Positions 19,039-27,463 of a stretch of DNA of 64,000 bases are shown one piece after another. The translations under genes were made by a program, and so were the position numbers. The stretch comes from XN24 sp964462675. Its GTDB lineage: Bacteria > Pseudomonadota > Gammaproteobacteria > Steroidobacterales > XN24. Numbering within the stretch: the first letter of the stretch is position 1; every line of letters starts with the position of its first letter. The notes beneath the pieces are model-generated. The model saw only the letters and a program-made list of their open reading frames with translations, was not told where the DNA came from and made no database searches. The stretch lies in assembly GCA_964462675.1 (NCBI GenBank), contig CAYWYS010000003.1:62001-126000 (forward strand), given 5' to 3'.

Positions 19039-19335
19039 TTACCAGCGACCGCCGCCGCCGCCACCACCACCGCCGCTACGGGCGGGGCGCTCTTCGCGCG
19101 GCTTGGCCTGGTTGACCTTGATGTTGCGGCCATTCAGCGGCTTGTCGTTCAGCCCCCGGATAGCTGCCTCGGCCTCGGAGCTGTTCGCCATCTCGACGAA
19201 GCCGAAGCCCTTGGACTGGCCCGAGAACTTGTCCGTGATGACGGTGGCGCGGGTGACGCTTCCGAACTCGGAGAAGGCGGTCCGCAGATCGTCTTCAGTC
19301 ACGCTGTAGGCCAGGTTTCCAACATAGATATTCAT
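19039..19335 (-). CDS. RRM-type RNA-binding protein with polyglycine tail
   Basis: 98 residues. One RNA-recognition motif with RNP2 (IYVGNLAYSV, residues 3-12) and RNP1 (KGFGFVEM near residue 42), then a short Arg-rich linker and an uninterrupted glycine run ending GRW. This layout is that of the small cyanobacterial and proteobacterial Rbp proteins, which bind RNA and are often cold-induced. It lies directly downstream of a DEAD-box helicase gene on the same strand, with 90 bases between. RNA chaperone work together with the helicase is likely but inferred. Confidence 0.93.
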   Translation of the reverse strand: MNIYVGNLAYSVTEDDLRTAFSEFGSVTRATVITDKFSGQSKGFGFVEMANSSEAEAAIRGLNDKPLNGRNIKVNQAKPREERPARSGGGGGGGGGRW

Positions 19336-19425
19336 AGCTGTCTTTCATTCCATAACAAAAGTGCGTTGTCGGGATACGACAGCAACGGCCGGCCAACGCA
19401 CAATGCGGCCGCTGCTGAGTTGCCC

Positions 19426-20697
19426 TCAGGGGCAAGTTCTGCGGGTTTCCATCCTCGGTCCCCGTGACCGCCGGCCATGCCGCTCCGGCCCGCTGCGTGC
19501 CCTGGCCTTCGGCGGCGGCCCGCCGCGCCGGCCGGTCTCGATCGGCTCGGGCCTGATCGACGGATCGGGCTCGAATCCGGCCACCATCCTGCGCGGGATT
19601 TCGCGGCTGAGCAAGCGCTCGATGTCCGACAACAGGCGCCGTTCGTCGACACACACCAGCGACACGGCTTCGCCTTCGCTGCCGGCCCGCCCGGTGCGGC
19701 CTATGCGGTGGACATAATCCTCCGCGACGTGCGGCAGCTCGAAATTGACGACGTGCGGCAGCTGGTCGATGTCGAGCCCACGGGCCGCTACTTCGGTCGC
19801 TACCAGCGCGCGCACGCTGCCGGCCTTGAAATCGGCCAGTGCCTTGGTGCGCGCCCCCTGGCTCTTGTTGCCGTGGATCGCGGCGGCCGAGATGCCGTCA
19901 TGCTCCAGTTGCGTCGCGAGGCGGTTGGCGCCGTGCTTGGTGCGCGTGAACACCAGCACCTGGCGCCAGTCACCCGTGCGCATCAAGTGGGACAGCAGCT
20001 CGCGCTTGCGGCCGCGATCCACCGGGTGCACGACGTGCGTCACCAGTTCGGTCGGCGTATTGCGGCGCGCGACCTCGATCTGCACCGGCTCGGCCAGCAG
20101 GCCGTTCGCCAGCGCGCGGATCTCGTCGGAGAAGGTCGCGGAAAACAGCAGGTTCTGGCGCTGCTTCGGCAGCATCGCGAGCACCTTGCGGATGTCGCGG
20201 ATGAAGCCCATGTCAAGCATGCGGTCGGCCTCGTCGAGGACGAGAAACTCCACCGCCGACAGGTCGACGGTGCGCTGCTGGGCGTGATCCAGCAGGCGGC
20301 CCGGCGTCGCCACGAGAATGTCCACGCCGCGGCGCAAGGTCGCGATCTGGGGATTGATGCTGACGCCGCCGAATACGACCGCGCACTTCAGCGCGGGCAG
20401 ATGGCGGCCGTAGGTCTCGATGCTGTCGGCCACCTGGGCGGCCAGCTCACGGGTCGGAACCAGCACCAGCGCGCGGATGCGCCGGCGACCTTCGACGGGC
20501 CTCGCGGCCAGCATCTGCAGCATCGGCAAGGTGAAACCGGCCGTCTTGCCGGTGCCCGTCTGGGCGGCGCCGAGCACGTCCCTGCCCTGCAGGATGACTG
20601 GGATCGCCTGGACTTGAATCGGGGTGGGGGTGTCGTAGCCCTCTCCGGCGACTGCACGGAGAAGCTCGGCCGACAGGCCGAGGGAATCGAATGACAT
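19426..20697 (-). CDS. rhlE: DEAD-box ATP-dependent RNA helicase, RhlE-like
   Basis: About 423 residues. All helicase motifs are visible: Q motif (TPIQVQAIP), Walker A AQTGTGKT, PTRELA, TPGRL, LDEADRML (a true DEAD box), SAT, and HRIGRTGRAG. The C-terminal tail is short and basic (KARARSGPERHGRRSRG). Start ATG 20697 is preceded by AGGAG at an 11-base spacing; a start at 20805 would add a leader unlike the family. The likely promoter lies about 150 bases upstream, giving a long 5' leader as in many cold-shock helicase genes. Unwinds RNA in ribosome assembly or decay; exact role unknown. Confidence 0.92.
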   Translation of the reverse strand: MSFDSLGLSAELLRAVAGEGYDTPTPIQVQAIPVILQGRDVLGAAQTGTGKTAGFTLPMLQMLAARPVEGRRRIRALVLVPTRELAAQVADSIETYGRHLPALKCAVVFGGVSINPQIATLRRGVDILVATPGRLLDHAQQRTVDLSAVEFLVLDEADRMLDMGFIRDIRKVLAMLPKQRQNLLFSATFSDEIRALANGLLAEPVQIEVARRNTPTELVTHVVHPVDRGRKRELLSHLMRTGDWRQVLVFTRTKHGANRLATQLEHDGISAAAIHGNKSQGARTKALADFKAGSVRALVATEVAARGLDIDQLPHVVNFELPHVAEDYVHRIGRTGRAGSEGEAVSLVCVDERRLLSDIERLLSREIPRRMVAGFEPDPSIRPEPIETGRRGGPPPKARARSGPERHGRRSRGPRMETRRTCP

Positions 20698-20843
20698 GTA
20701 AACGTGATCTCCTGATCTGTGATTGCCCACCGGAAGCTGTGCTCCGGCCGGTCCAGGCTCGAATATTGAGGTGCTCGAGGCCGACCGAAACAGGGGCTGC
20801 CACAAGGGCCGGATGCAGACCGGTGTGCATCAGGAGTGGCCGC

Positions 20844-20871
20844 ACTATAGCACAAGCCCCGGCAATGCAAA
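20844..20871 (-). promoter_or_regulatory. Probable sigma-70 promoter of the helicase gene, with long leader
   Basis: On the minus strand TATAGT (20844-20849) is preceded, 15-16 bases upstream, by TTGCAT/TTTGCA (20865-20871). Transcription would start near 20837, leaving about 140 untranslated bases before the helicase ATG. This is a pattern match only. Confidence 0.5.
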
Positions 20872-20895
20872 GAGATTATTTTTGCGGCCCGGCAG

Positions 20896-20933
20896 GGGGA
20901 CACTGCTGAAAGCGGCCTTTTAGCAGTGTCCCC
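20896..20933. repeat. Inverted repeat, 12-bp arms
   Basis: GGGGACACTGCT (20896-20907) and its exact complement (20922-20933) enclose a 14-base loop that itself contains an AAAG/CTTT pairing. It stands in a gene-free stretch upstream of the helicase promoter. The core resembles REP-like palindromes scattered in proteobacterial genomes. No transposase is nearby. Confidence 0.7.
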
Positions 20934-21043
20934 AATCCGGAAACAATCCGGCGACATTGTCATGCGGGCGCGAAATCGTCCGCTTACACGGGCTGTTCAC
21001 ACTTTTCCCTCAAGGCCGGACGGTCCGGCTGGAGGAAACGGTG

Positions 21044-21160
21044 ATGAACCCCTTCGACCTTGTTGCCCGATTGCTGACGGTGGCGGCGAGCTGCTCCTTG
21101 GACGAGCAGTGGCGTTTTGCCGTCCTGTCCATGGCCGCGTTCTGCGTATTCGGGGTCTGA
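21044..21160 (+). other. Possible 38-codon ORF or gene remnant
   Basis: A short reading frame (MNPFDLVARLLTVAASCSL to FGV) has an excellent ribosome site, GGAGG eight bases before the ATG. A 7-bp-arm inverted repeat (GCCGGAC/GTCCGGC, 21015-21029) lies just upstream. Its last codons and stop fall inside the palindrome at 21145-21171, as if a longer gene had been cut by that element. No family is recognised. It may be a leader peptide, a remnant or chance. Confidence 0.3.
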
Positions 21161-21171
21161 CCCCGAATACG
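21145..21171. repeat. Near-perfect palindrome containing GGGGTCAGACCCC
   Basis: CGTATTCGGGGTC, one base, then the exact complement: 13-bp arms. It lies two bases past the stop of the RidA gene and could end its transcript, although no T tract follows. The same core (GGGGTCAGA) recurs at 40908-40916 next to a broken tupA. The rest of the gene-free stretch 20698-21173 holds only the features listed here. Confidence 0.75.
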
Positions 21172-21173
21172 GG

Positions 21174-21626
21174 TCAGGGGTCGAGGACGGCGATGCACTC
21201 GATCTCGACGCGAGCACCGAGCGGCAGGCCGCCGACGCCGAACGCGGTGCGCGCCGGGCGATTGACCGGGAAGAACTCGATGTAGACCTCGTTCATTGCC
21301 GACCACTCGGCCACGTCGGCGAGGAACACGGTGCACTTCGCGATTCGCTCCATCGAGCCGCCATGCCGGAGCACGGTCGCACGAATGTTCTCCAGCGTCT
21401 GGCGGGTCTCGGGCTGGATGCCGCCGGGGACGACCCGAGACTCGCCAGGCGGGACGCCGAGCATGCCGGACAGGAACAGCAAATCGCCGACGCGTACGGC
21501 TTCCGAGAACGGGTAGCGCCGCTCCGCGTCGCCGGCTGGCGGGTGGTACTCCAGCTCGACCGCGGACGCGGACGCGGACGCGGCCAGCAGCGTGGCCGCC
21601 AGTAACATCGACAGGATCCTGATCAT
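21174..21626 (-). CDS. Exported RidA (YjgF/YER057c/UK114) family protein
   Basis: 150 residues. An N-terminal signal peptide (about residues 1-22, ending SASA) precedes a RidA domain with LFLSGMLGV and the C-terminal signature RTAFGVGGLPLGARVEIE, including the conserved arginine that binds the substrate carboxylate in imine deaminases. Classical RidA hydrolyses reactive enamines/imines in the cytoplasm, so export is notable. It is 14 bases downstream of the GMC oxidoreductase gene on the same strand, so it may act on a product of that periplasmic dehydrogenase. Confidence 0.87.
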   Translation of the reverse strand: MIRILSMLLAATLLAASASASAVELEYHPPAGDAERRYPFSEAVRVGDLLFLSGMLGVPPGESRVVPGGIQPETRQTLENIRATVLRHGGSMERIAKCTVFLADVAEWSAMNEVYIEFFPVNRPARTAFGVGGLPLGARVEIECIAVLDP

Positions 21627-21640
21627 GCTGCCTCCATCGT

Positions 21641-23302
21641 TCAGATCTCGCCGCGGCGGGCCGCCGCGGCGATATGGTGGCCGGCGCGGAACGCCAGCGC
21701 CATGATGGTCATCGTCGGCTGGCCACGGCCGGACGTTACCATGCTCGAGCCGTCGCAGATGAACAGGTTCGGCACCTCGTGGCTGCGATGGAAGCGATCC
21801 ACCACCGAGCGCGCCGGGTCGTCGCCCATGCGGCAGGTGCCCAGCAGGTGCGCACCGACGGTTTCGGGCTGGATCGGGTTGCGCCAGACCTTGGTCGCGC
21901 CGGCGGCCTCCGCGATCTGGACGGCCCGGTCCTGCAGAAAACCGGCCATCGACAGGTCGTCAGGATGATCGCGATAGGTGACCCGGAGCGCCGGGCGGCC
22001 GTAGCGGTCCTTCAGCGTCGGATCGAGCGTGATGTTGTTCGACGCCATCGACAGCGAGGTCGTGGCGCCCGCGAGGAACATGTTGCGCGTGAAGTTGTGC
22101 GCCAGCGCCTGCTTGTAGGCAGCCCCCCAGCGCGGCAGGTCAGGCGGCATGCCGGTCAGCGCGAACAGCATCGGCGAGGCGCTCAGGAACGGACGCGCAT
22201 CGATCGCGCCGCCGCCGTAGAAACCGCGCTTCGGATCGGACTCGTAGAAGTCGTGCACCATCCGGCTGCACTGCGCACTCTTGTAGTCGTGCAGCGGCTC
22301 GTCGAACCAGGCGTAGGTGCCGGAGTGCGCGTTGAACATCAGGTTCCTGCCGACATAGCCGCTGCCGTTCGCGAGCCCATCCGGGAATCGCTCGGAGGCC
22401 GACATCAGCAGCAGCCGCGGCGTCTCCGCGCCGTTCGCCGCGACGATCACGGCCTTGGCGCGCTGGCCTTGCTCGCGGCCCGCGGCATCGTAGTACAGCA
22501 CCTCGCTGACGCGTCCGTCCGCGCCGGTCTCGAGCCGATGCACCGTCGATTCCGGCCGGATCTCGCAACGCCCGGTGGCCTCCGCCTGCGGGATCATCGT
22601 CACCAGCGTCGAGGACTTCGCCCCCGTTTCGCAGCCGAAGCCCATGCAGAAGCCGCAGTGCACGCATGGCGCGCGCCCGTTGAACGGTTGCGACAGGATC
22701 GCCACCGGAGCGACCTGCGGGTGCAGGCCCAGCTTGCGCGCGCCCCTTTCCAGCAGCACGCCGGAAGACTTCACCGGCATCGGCGGCAAGGGATAAGGCC
22801 GCGAGCGCGGCGCATCGAAGGGCCCCGGCGCGCCGGACACGCCGATCTCCCAGTCCACCCTGGTGTAATAAGGCTCGAGCTCCTCGTAGGAGAGCGGCCA
22901 GTCCGCGAGGTCGGCGCCGCCGATCGCACCGAGCAAGCTGCGCTCGTGAAAGTCCACCGGTCGCAGCCGCCAGAAGTTCGCCGAGAAATGCACGCTGCTG
23001 CCGCCGACCATGCGCGCGTAATAGGCCGGCGGAAAATCCGGCACCGTCGCGGTGTCACTCTCGTCGTGCCGGAAGGTCTGCGGATCGGGGCCGCGCGGGC
23101 CACCGACATACTCGTGGTTGAAGGCGATCGCGAGCTCGTCGTGGTTGAACTCGTCGGTGGTGCGATAGCGACCCTGCTCGAGCACGACGACGTCGAAGCC
23201 CGCGACCGTCAGCTCGCGCGCGAGGATGCCGCCGGCCGAGCCGGAACCGATGATCACGAAGTCGACCGGCTCGCGCTGCGGAAAACGCGGTTGTTCAGCC
23301 AT
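21641..23302 (-). CDS. GMC-family FAD oxidoreductase (gluconate 2-dehydrogenase large subunit-like)
   Basis: About 553 residues from the ATG at 23302. FAD-binding Rossmann motif FVIIGSGSAGG near residue 16, EQGRY soon after, and a conserved C-terminal block (HLLGTCRMGDDP, then GRGQPTMTIMALA). Three cysteine-rich turns (CVHCGFCMGFGC) occur mid-protein, as in membrane-bound gluconate/sorbitol dehydrogenase large subunits. It overlaps the small-subunit gene by eight bases. The large subunit has no signal peptide, so it would be carried out by the Tat signal of its partner. No cytochrome subunit gene is adjacent; the substrate is unknown. Confidence 0.9.
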   Translation of the reverse strand: MAEQPRFPQREPVDFVIIGSGSAGGILARELTVAGFDVVVLEQGRYRTTDEFNHDELAIAFNHEYVGGPRGPDPQTFRHDESDTATVPDFPPAYYARMVGGSSVHFSANFWRLRPVDFHERSLLGAIGGADLADWPLSYEELEPYYTRVDWEIGVSGAPGPFDAPRSRPYPLPPMPVKSSGVLLERGARKLGLHPQVAPVAILSQPFNGRAPCVHCGFCMGFGCETGAKSSTLVTMIPQAEATGRCEIRPESTVHRLETGADGRVSEVLYYDAAGREQGQRAKAVIVAANGAETPRLLLMSASERFPDGLANGSGYVGRNLMFNAHSGTYAWFDEPLHDYKSAQCSRMVHDFYESDPKRGFYGGGAIDARPFLSASPMLFALTGMPPDLPRWGAAYKQALAHNFTRNMFLAGATTSLSMASNNITLDPTLKDRYGRPALRVTYRDHPDDLSMAGFLQDRAVQIAEAAGATKVWRNPIQPETVGAHLLGTCRMGDDPARSVVDRFHRSHEVPNLFICDGSSMVTSGRGQPTMTIMALAFRAGHHIAAAARRGEI

Positions 23303-23948
23303 GCTTGTGCGCTGCGTCGTCGTCTGCACCCGGCGGCGGCACGCCCATGGCTTCGGCGTCGTAGAAGCCGAACGGCGGCGCCCACGCATGGCGATGGCTG
23401 AGACCGAGCAACTGCCAGCCGAGGTAGTCGCGGTTGCCGCCGTGGCTCGGCAGCGAGAACATGCCGGCCACCGTCAGGTAGTGCATCAGCTCGAAGAACG
23501 GCGTCTGCTCGATGCGCGCCATCAGCGTGTCCTGGGCGCCGGGCTCGAGCTCCGCGAAGCGCCGGCCGTCGACCGTGCTCGCCGCCAACGCGTCGAGCGA
23601 TTCGAGGCCCGCGCGCAATTCGCCGGCCGAGTCGGCCAGGAAGCTGCCGAGCGCCTGGTCGATGAAATGGATGACCCCGGCCTCCCGCGCGCCTGGCGTC
23701 TCGTCGGTCGGAATGATGCGCGCGGCGATCGCTTCCAGCCCGGCCGCCTCTGGCGGCGACAAGTGCAGGAAAGCCGCCCCGGCCTCGCGCGCCGCCGCGG
23801 CCGCCTGGGCCACGGCGAGCAGGCCGGGAAGGCTCAGCGACAGCCAGGAGCCCCCGACGACGCCGCCCGAGGCGCGCAGAAAAGATCGGCGGGTCGGATC
23901 CCGGGGGCTCGGCCCATCGCCTGCTTTCATCGCCATGCGCTCGTCCAT
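23295..23948 (-). CDS. Gluconate 2-dehydrogenase subunit 3-like protein with Tat signal
   Basis: 217 residues. A twin-arginine signal (TRRSFLRASG, then a hydrophobic stretch) occupies roughly residues 18-50. The body fits the small subunit of periplasmic GMC dehydrogenases, with segments such as ARIIPTDETPGAREAGV and GNRDYLGWQLLG. It precedes and overlaps the large-subunit gene, consistent with a hitch-hiking Tat complex. The start could be 23948 or ATGs 12 and 18 bases downstream. Confidence 0.88.
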   Translation of the reverse strand: MDERMAMKAGDGPSPRDPTRRSFLRASGGVVGGSWLSLSLPGLLAVAQAAAAAREAGAAFLHLSPPEAAGLEAIAARIIPTDETPGAREAGVIHFIDQALGSFLADSAGELRAGLESLDALAASTVDGRRFAELEPGAQDTLMARIEQTPFFELMHYLTVAGMFSLPSHGGNRDYLGWQLLGLSHRHAWAPPFGFYDAEAMGVPPPGADDDAAHKHG

Positions 23949-24071
23949 GCAGGGGCTTGGCCCGGTCGACGCAAAATAGTCTCATTCGCCGGCGGGCGCC
24001 ATCGAAACGCAGTGCAACATGGAAACAGTGCCCGGCTGCTATAGTCGCGACCCGAGCCCCGGACCGTGCGC

Positions 24072-25076
24072 ATGAGCAGCGACCAGAACCATTCCCTTGC
24101 CTACCAGGACCTGCAGCCCGACGACATCCTCGACTCGGTCGAGAGCCTCGGGCTGCGCTGCGACGGTCGCCTGTTGGCGCTGAACAGCTACGAGAACAGG
24201 GTCTACCAGGTCGGCATCGAGGGCGGCGCGCCGGTGGTCGCGAAGTTCTACCGACCCGGGCGCTGGAGCGATGCGGCGATCCTCGAGGAGCACGCCTTCG
24301 CGTTCGAGCTCGCGGCAGCCGAGGTACCGGTCGTGGCGCCGCTGCGCCACGGCGGCAACAGCCTGCATCGCCACGGCCAGTTCCGCTTCGCCGTCTGTCC
24401 GCGCGTCGGCGGCCGGGGCCCGGAGCTGGACGACCTGCACCTGCTGCGGCAGATCGGGCGGCTGGTCGCGCGACTGCACCTGTGCGGCCAGGCCCGGCGC
24501 TTCGAACATCGGCCGACCCTGACGCCGGCGCTGTTCGGCGCGGCCTCGCGCGATTTCCTGCTCGGTCGAGGCTTCATCCCGGCGCATGTGCAGGATGCCT
24601 ATGAAAGCCTGTGCCGCGACCTGCTGGCCGAGGTCGAGCTCGCCTGGTCACGCGCCGCGGCACGCACGCTGCGCCTGCATGGCGACTTTCATCCCGGCAA
24701 CGTGCTGGTGCGCGACGAACAGGTGCATATCGTCGACCTCGACGACACCTGCACCGGACCGGCGATCCAGGACCTGTGGATGTTCCTGTCGGGCGACCGG
24801 CGCGAGCAGGAGCCGCAGCTCGCCGAGCTGCTGGCGGGCTATCTCGAGTTCCGCGAGTTCGATCCGGGCGAGCTGCAGCTGGTCGAGGCGCTCAGGGCGC
24901 TGCGGATCATGCACTACGCCGCGTGGGTCGCGCGCCGCTGGGAGGACCCGGCGTTCCGGATCGCCTTTCCCTGGTTCGGCACGCCGCGTTACTGGGAGGA
25001 CCACGTGCTGTCGCTCCGGGAGCAACTGGGCCTGCTCCAGGAACCGACGCTGGACTGGCTCCCGCCGCGGGCCTGA
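24072..25076 (+). CDS. srkA: Stress response serine/threonine kinase SrkA (YihE/RdoA)
   Basis: About 334 residues with the APH/choline-kinase fold. Key segments are LNSYENRVYQVG (nucleotide loop), VAKFYRPGRWS, the catalytic loop LHGDFHPGNVLV and metal-binding HIVDLDD, all as in E. coli SrkA, which counters MazF-linked stress death. 24072 is the first ATG; a GTG six bases earlier is also possible. Monocistronic, divergent from the GMC operon. The family call is firm; the role is taken from E. coli. Confidence 0.92.
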   Translation: MSSDQNHSLAYQDLQPDDILDSVESLGLRCDGRLLALNSYENRVYQVGIEGGAPVVAKFYRPGRWSDAAILEEHAFAFELAAAEVPVVAPLRHGGNSLHRHGQFRFAVCPRVGGRGPELDDLHLLRQIGRLVARLHLCGQARRFEHRPTLTPALFGAASRDFLLGRGFIPAHVQDAYESLCRDLLAEVELAWSRAAARTLRLHGDFHPGNVLVRDEQVHIVDLDDTCTGPAIQDLWMFLSGDRREQEPQLAELLAGYLEFREFDPGELQLVEALRALRIMHYAAWVARRWEDPAFRIAFPWFGTPRYWEDHVLSLREQLGLLQEPTLDWLPPRA

Positions 25077-25096
25077 GGACGGCCCGCGATCCGCGC

Positions 25097-25378
25097 TCAG
25101 GCGCCGCGGTTCTTCTTCGGTCCGGGCGTCAGGTGCACCCGCCCGGCCTTGCCGAGACGGCGCTCGTTGAGCCGCGTCACGATATCGGCGACGGCCTGCG
25201 TCACGGCCTGGAGGCTGCCCTCGCGATGGCCGACAATGGCATTGGCGCCCTGGAAGATCTCGTAGCGATACCAGTTCGCCGATGCCGCGCCTTCCGGAGC
25301 ATCCGCGCGGGTGATCGACGAAACTTCGAAGGGATGGTCCTGCCGCCGTGCGACGGCCTGTTCAGTCTTGTCAGTCAT
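25097..25378 (-). CDS. Small conserved hypothetical protein
   Basis: 93 residues with a central NWYRYEIFQGANAIVGHREGSL and a basic tail RVHLTPGPKK. Soluble, no signal peptide. Similar small proteins occur near housekeeping genes in Gammaproteobacteria, but no function is known to me. It converges with srkA and is divergent from ygbA. Confidence 0.65.
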   Translation of the reverse strand: MTDKTEQAVARRQDHPFEVSSITRADAPEGAASANWYRYEIFQGANAIVGHREGSLQAVTQAVADIVTRLNERRLGKAGRVHLTPGPKKNRGA

Positions 25379-25468
25379 CCTCGGAGCTTACGCCATCTGG
25401 CAGGAAAGTGCCCGTCGGCGCCGGGAAGCGGCTGTGGAGAACGCTTATTGCAGGCGCGACCGATAAAC

Positions 25469-25888
25469 ATGAATATAGAGCACATGAATACCGGCAGCGA
25501 CGCTAAGCCCTCGGAAAATCTCGTGACGCCGAGATTGCGGCGCGAGTACCGGACCATGGAATGCATGGTCGGAATCTGGTGCGCGCAGCACCACGAGGAG
25601 GCCGCGCGGCAACACGGGCCGTGCGCGGAATGCCGCGATTTCCTGGCCTACGCCGCCCGGCGGCTGGAGAAATGCCCCTACGGCGAGGCCAAGCCGACCT
25701 GCGCCAAGTGTCCGATTCACTGCTACAAGCGCGCCCAGCGCGAGCAGGCCCGAGAGATCATGCGTTTCGCGGGCCCGCGGATGACCTTCCGCCATCCGTG
25801 GCTGGCGCTGATGCACCTGGTCGACAAGCTCCGCAAGGTCGAGCACCCGATGGAAATCCGGCGGCGAAGAACGCGCGAAGACAGCTGA
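25469..25888 (+). CDS. Nitrous oxide-stimulated promoter family protein (YgbA-like)
   Basis: About 134-139 residues. The cysteine pattern is diagnostic: CMVGIWCAQHH, C-x2-C near GPCAEC, KCPYG, then TCAKCPIHCY, suggesting a metal or Fe-S site. E. coli YgbA is regulated by the NO sensor NsrR and supports recovery from nitrosative stress. Two in-frame ATGs (25469 and 25484) are each within the nine-base repeat ACATGAATA, so the start is uncertain. No heme or NO enzyme gene is adjacent, although frmA 12 kb away may also handle S-nitrosoglutathione. Confidence 0.82.
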   Translation: MNIEHMNTGSDAKPSENLVTPRLRREYRTMECMVGIWCAQHHEEAARQHGPCAECRDFLAYAARRLEKCPYGEAKPTCAKCPIHCYKRAQREQAREIMRFAGPRMTFRHPWLALMHLVDKLRKVEHPMEIRRRRTREDS

Positions 25889-25986
25889 GACCGCGTCCTT
25901 GAGCGGCGCGCGCCGCATCGCGCTATTGCCCTGCTCACGGCGGGTGCTAGCATCAGCCCATCGGCCCCATCGCAGGTGAGCAAACC

Positions 25987-26730
25987 ATGCCTGGAGACCC
26001 TGTTTCGCGCCGCGGCTTCCTGAAACTCTGCGCCGGCACCGGTGCGCTCGTGGCAAGCCGGCCCACGCTGCTGGCGGAAAGCACGCCGGAACTCGTGCCG
26101 GCGCCGCCGGCCGTGCTGGTGAATCCGGATGGCCTGCCGCTGCGGATCAGCGAGCTGGCGGTCGGCGAGAGTTATGTTTTCCACTACCCCTACGTCAGCA
26201 CGCCCTGTTTCCTGATCGAGCTGGGCAAGCCGGCCTTGCCGCAAAGCAGTCTCGAGACCGACGACGGCCGCCGCTATCACTGGCGCGGCGGCATCGGCCC
26301 GAATCGTTCCGTGGTCGCGTTCTCGGCGATCTGTGCGCATCGCATGACTTATCCGACGCCGGAGGTCAGTTTCATCCGCTACCGGCACGAAGCGACTTCG
26401 TACACCGACGCAAGCCTCGAAACCATGCGGCGTGAACAAGTGATCTACTGCTGCTCCGAGGGCAGCGCCTACGACCCGGCCGAGGGCTGCCGCGTGCTCG
26501 GCGGACCGGCGCCGCAACCGCTGGCCGCGATCGACCTCGCCTGGGACGCGCGCAGTGGCGAACTGCGCGCGCTCGGCACGCATGGCGGCGCAATGTTCGA
26601 GCGCTTCTTCGAGAAATTCGGCTTTCAGCTCGCGTTGCAACAGCGCAAGGAAGACATCCGCGCGCTCGTCGGCGAGACCACGACCGTGCTGCCGCTGAAG
26701 GAATACAGCGCCAACACCGAGGTCTGCTAG
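25987..26730 (+). CDS. Tat-exported Rieske-like protein with incomplete ligand set
   Basis: 247 residues. The N-terminal signal has SRRGFLKLCAG, a Tat motif. A Rieske-like fold follows: the first ligand pair is C116-A-H118 (SAICAHRM). The second box reads C155-C156-S-E-G-S, where a histidine would be expected; residue 159 is glycine. A conserved tail YDPAEGCRVLGGPAPQPL is kept. It may bind an altered or no cluster. Convergent with the ankyrin gene, sharing the four bases CTAG. No cytochrome bc or oxygenase genes are adjacent. Confidence 0.78.
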   Translation: MPGDPVSRRGFLKLCAGTGALVASRPTLLAESTPELVPAPPAVLVNPDGLPLRISELAVGESYVFHYPYVSTPCFLIELGKPALPQSSLETDDGRRYHWRGGIGPNRSVVAFSAICAHRMTYPTPEVSFIRYRHEATSYTDASLETMRREQVIYCCSEGSAYDPAEGCRVLGGPAPQPLAAIDLAWDARSGELRALGTHGGAMFERFFEKFGFQLALQQRKEDIRALVGETTTVLPLKEYSANTEVC

Positions 26731-27422
26731 ATTTTAAGCAGCGCCTCGGCGTCAGTGTGTCCGAGCATGCGGGCCACCTCGGCCGGCGTCCGTCCCGCAC
26801 CGTCCGGAGCCAGCGCTTCGGCGCCGGCCGCGAGCAGGCTGCGCACGATCGCCACGTAGCCGTGCCCCGCGGCGATGTGCAGTGCCGTCGCGCCGGACTC
26901 CTCGCGTGCGCCGAGGTCGGCCTCGCCGGAAGCGAGCAGCACGTCCACCGTCGCCAGGTGGCCGCCCGAGACTGCGCGCATCAGCGGCGTCCAGCCGTAG
27001 GCATCGCGCGCCGCAACTTCGGCGCCGCCATCGATCAGCTGCCGGACGACGTCCGCCCGGCCTTTCGCCGCGGCCACCAGCAGCGCGGTCCAGCCGATAC
27101 GCGCCCGCGCGTTCGGATCCGCACCGCGATCCAGCAGCAGCGCGACCATTTCGCCGTCGCCGGCCGAGGCCGCATACATCAACGCCGTGCCGCCATTCGC
27201 ATTGCGTGCATCGACGTCCGCGCCGCCGGCCAGCAGTGACTGCGCCCCGGCGAGATCACCGGTGCCGGCCGCATCCATCAGCTCGGTCTTGCCGCTCCAC
27301 GCGGGAAGGTGGAAATCCGGCAGCTCGAACCCGCTGATGGCGGGCAGTCCCGGGTCCTGCGCTACCGCCGGGGGGGCGAGCAACAGGCACGCCAGCGACA
27401 GGATGGTGAGTCGGCCATGCAT
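26727..27422 (-). CDS. Exported ankyrin-repeat protein
   Basis: 231 residues. A signal peptide (to about residue 21, PPAVA-Q) precedes five or six ankyrin repeats from about residue 44, each with the G-TALM/TPLM-A and LL-GA-(D/N) pattern. Presumably a periplasmic protein-binding scaffold. No catalytic motif. The gene is on the same strand as the formate dehydrogenase locus but lies beyond its terminator; its own promoter is not evident. Confidence 0.88.
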   Translation of the reverse strand: MHGRLTILSLACLLLAPPAVAQDPGLPAISGFELPDFHLPAWSGKTELMDAAGTGDLAGAQSLLAGGADVDARNANGGTALMYAASAGDGEMVALLLDRGADPNARARIGWTALLVAAAKGRADVVRQLIDGGAEVAARDAYGWTPLMRAVSGGHLATVDVLLASGEADLGAREESGATALHIAAGHGYVAIVRSLLAAGAEALAPDGAGRTPAEVARMLGHTDAEALLKI

Positions 27423-27463
27423 ATTGGGAAGGATGCCGGTTCCGGGCGACGATCGCCAGTCTC

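Noticed and set aside
25468..25490. Direct repeat ACATGAATA, 14-base period, at the ygbA start; possible NsrR site
   Set aside because: It is a direct repeat around two start codons and does not match the NsrR palindrome well; probably coincidence.
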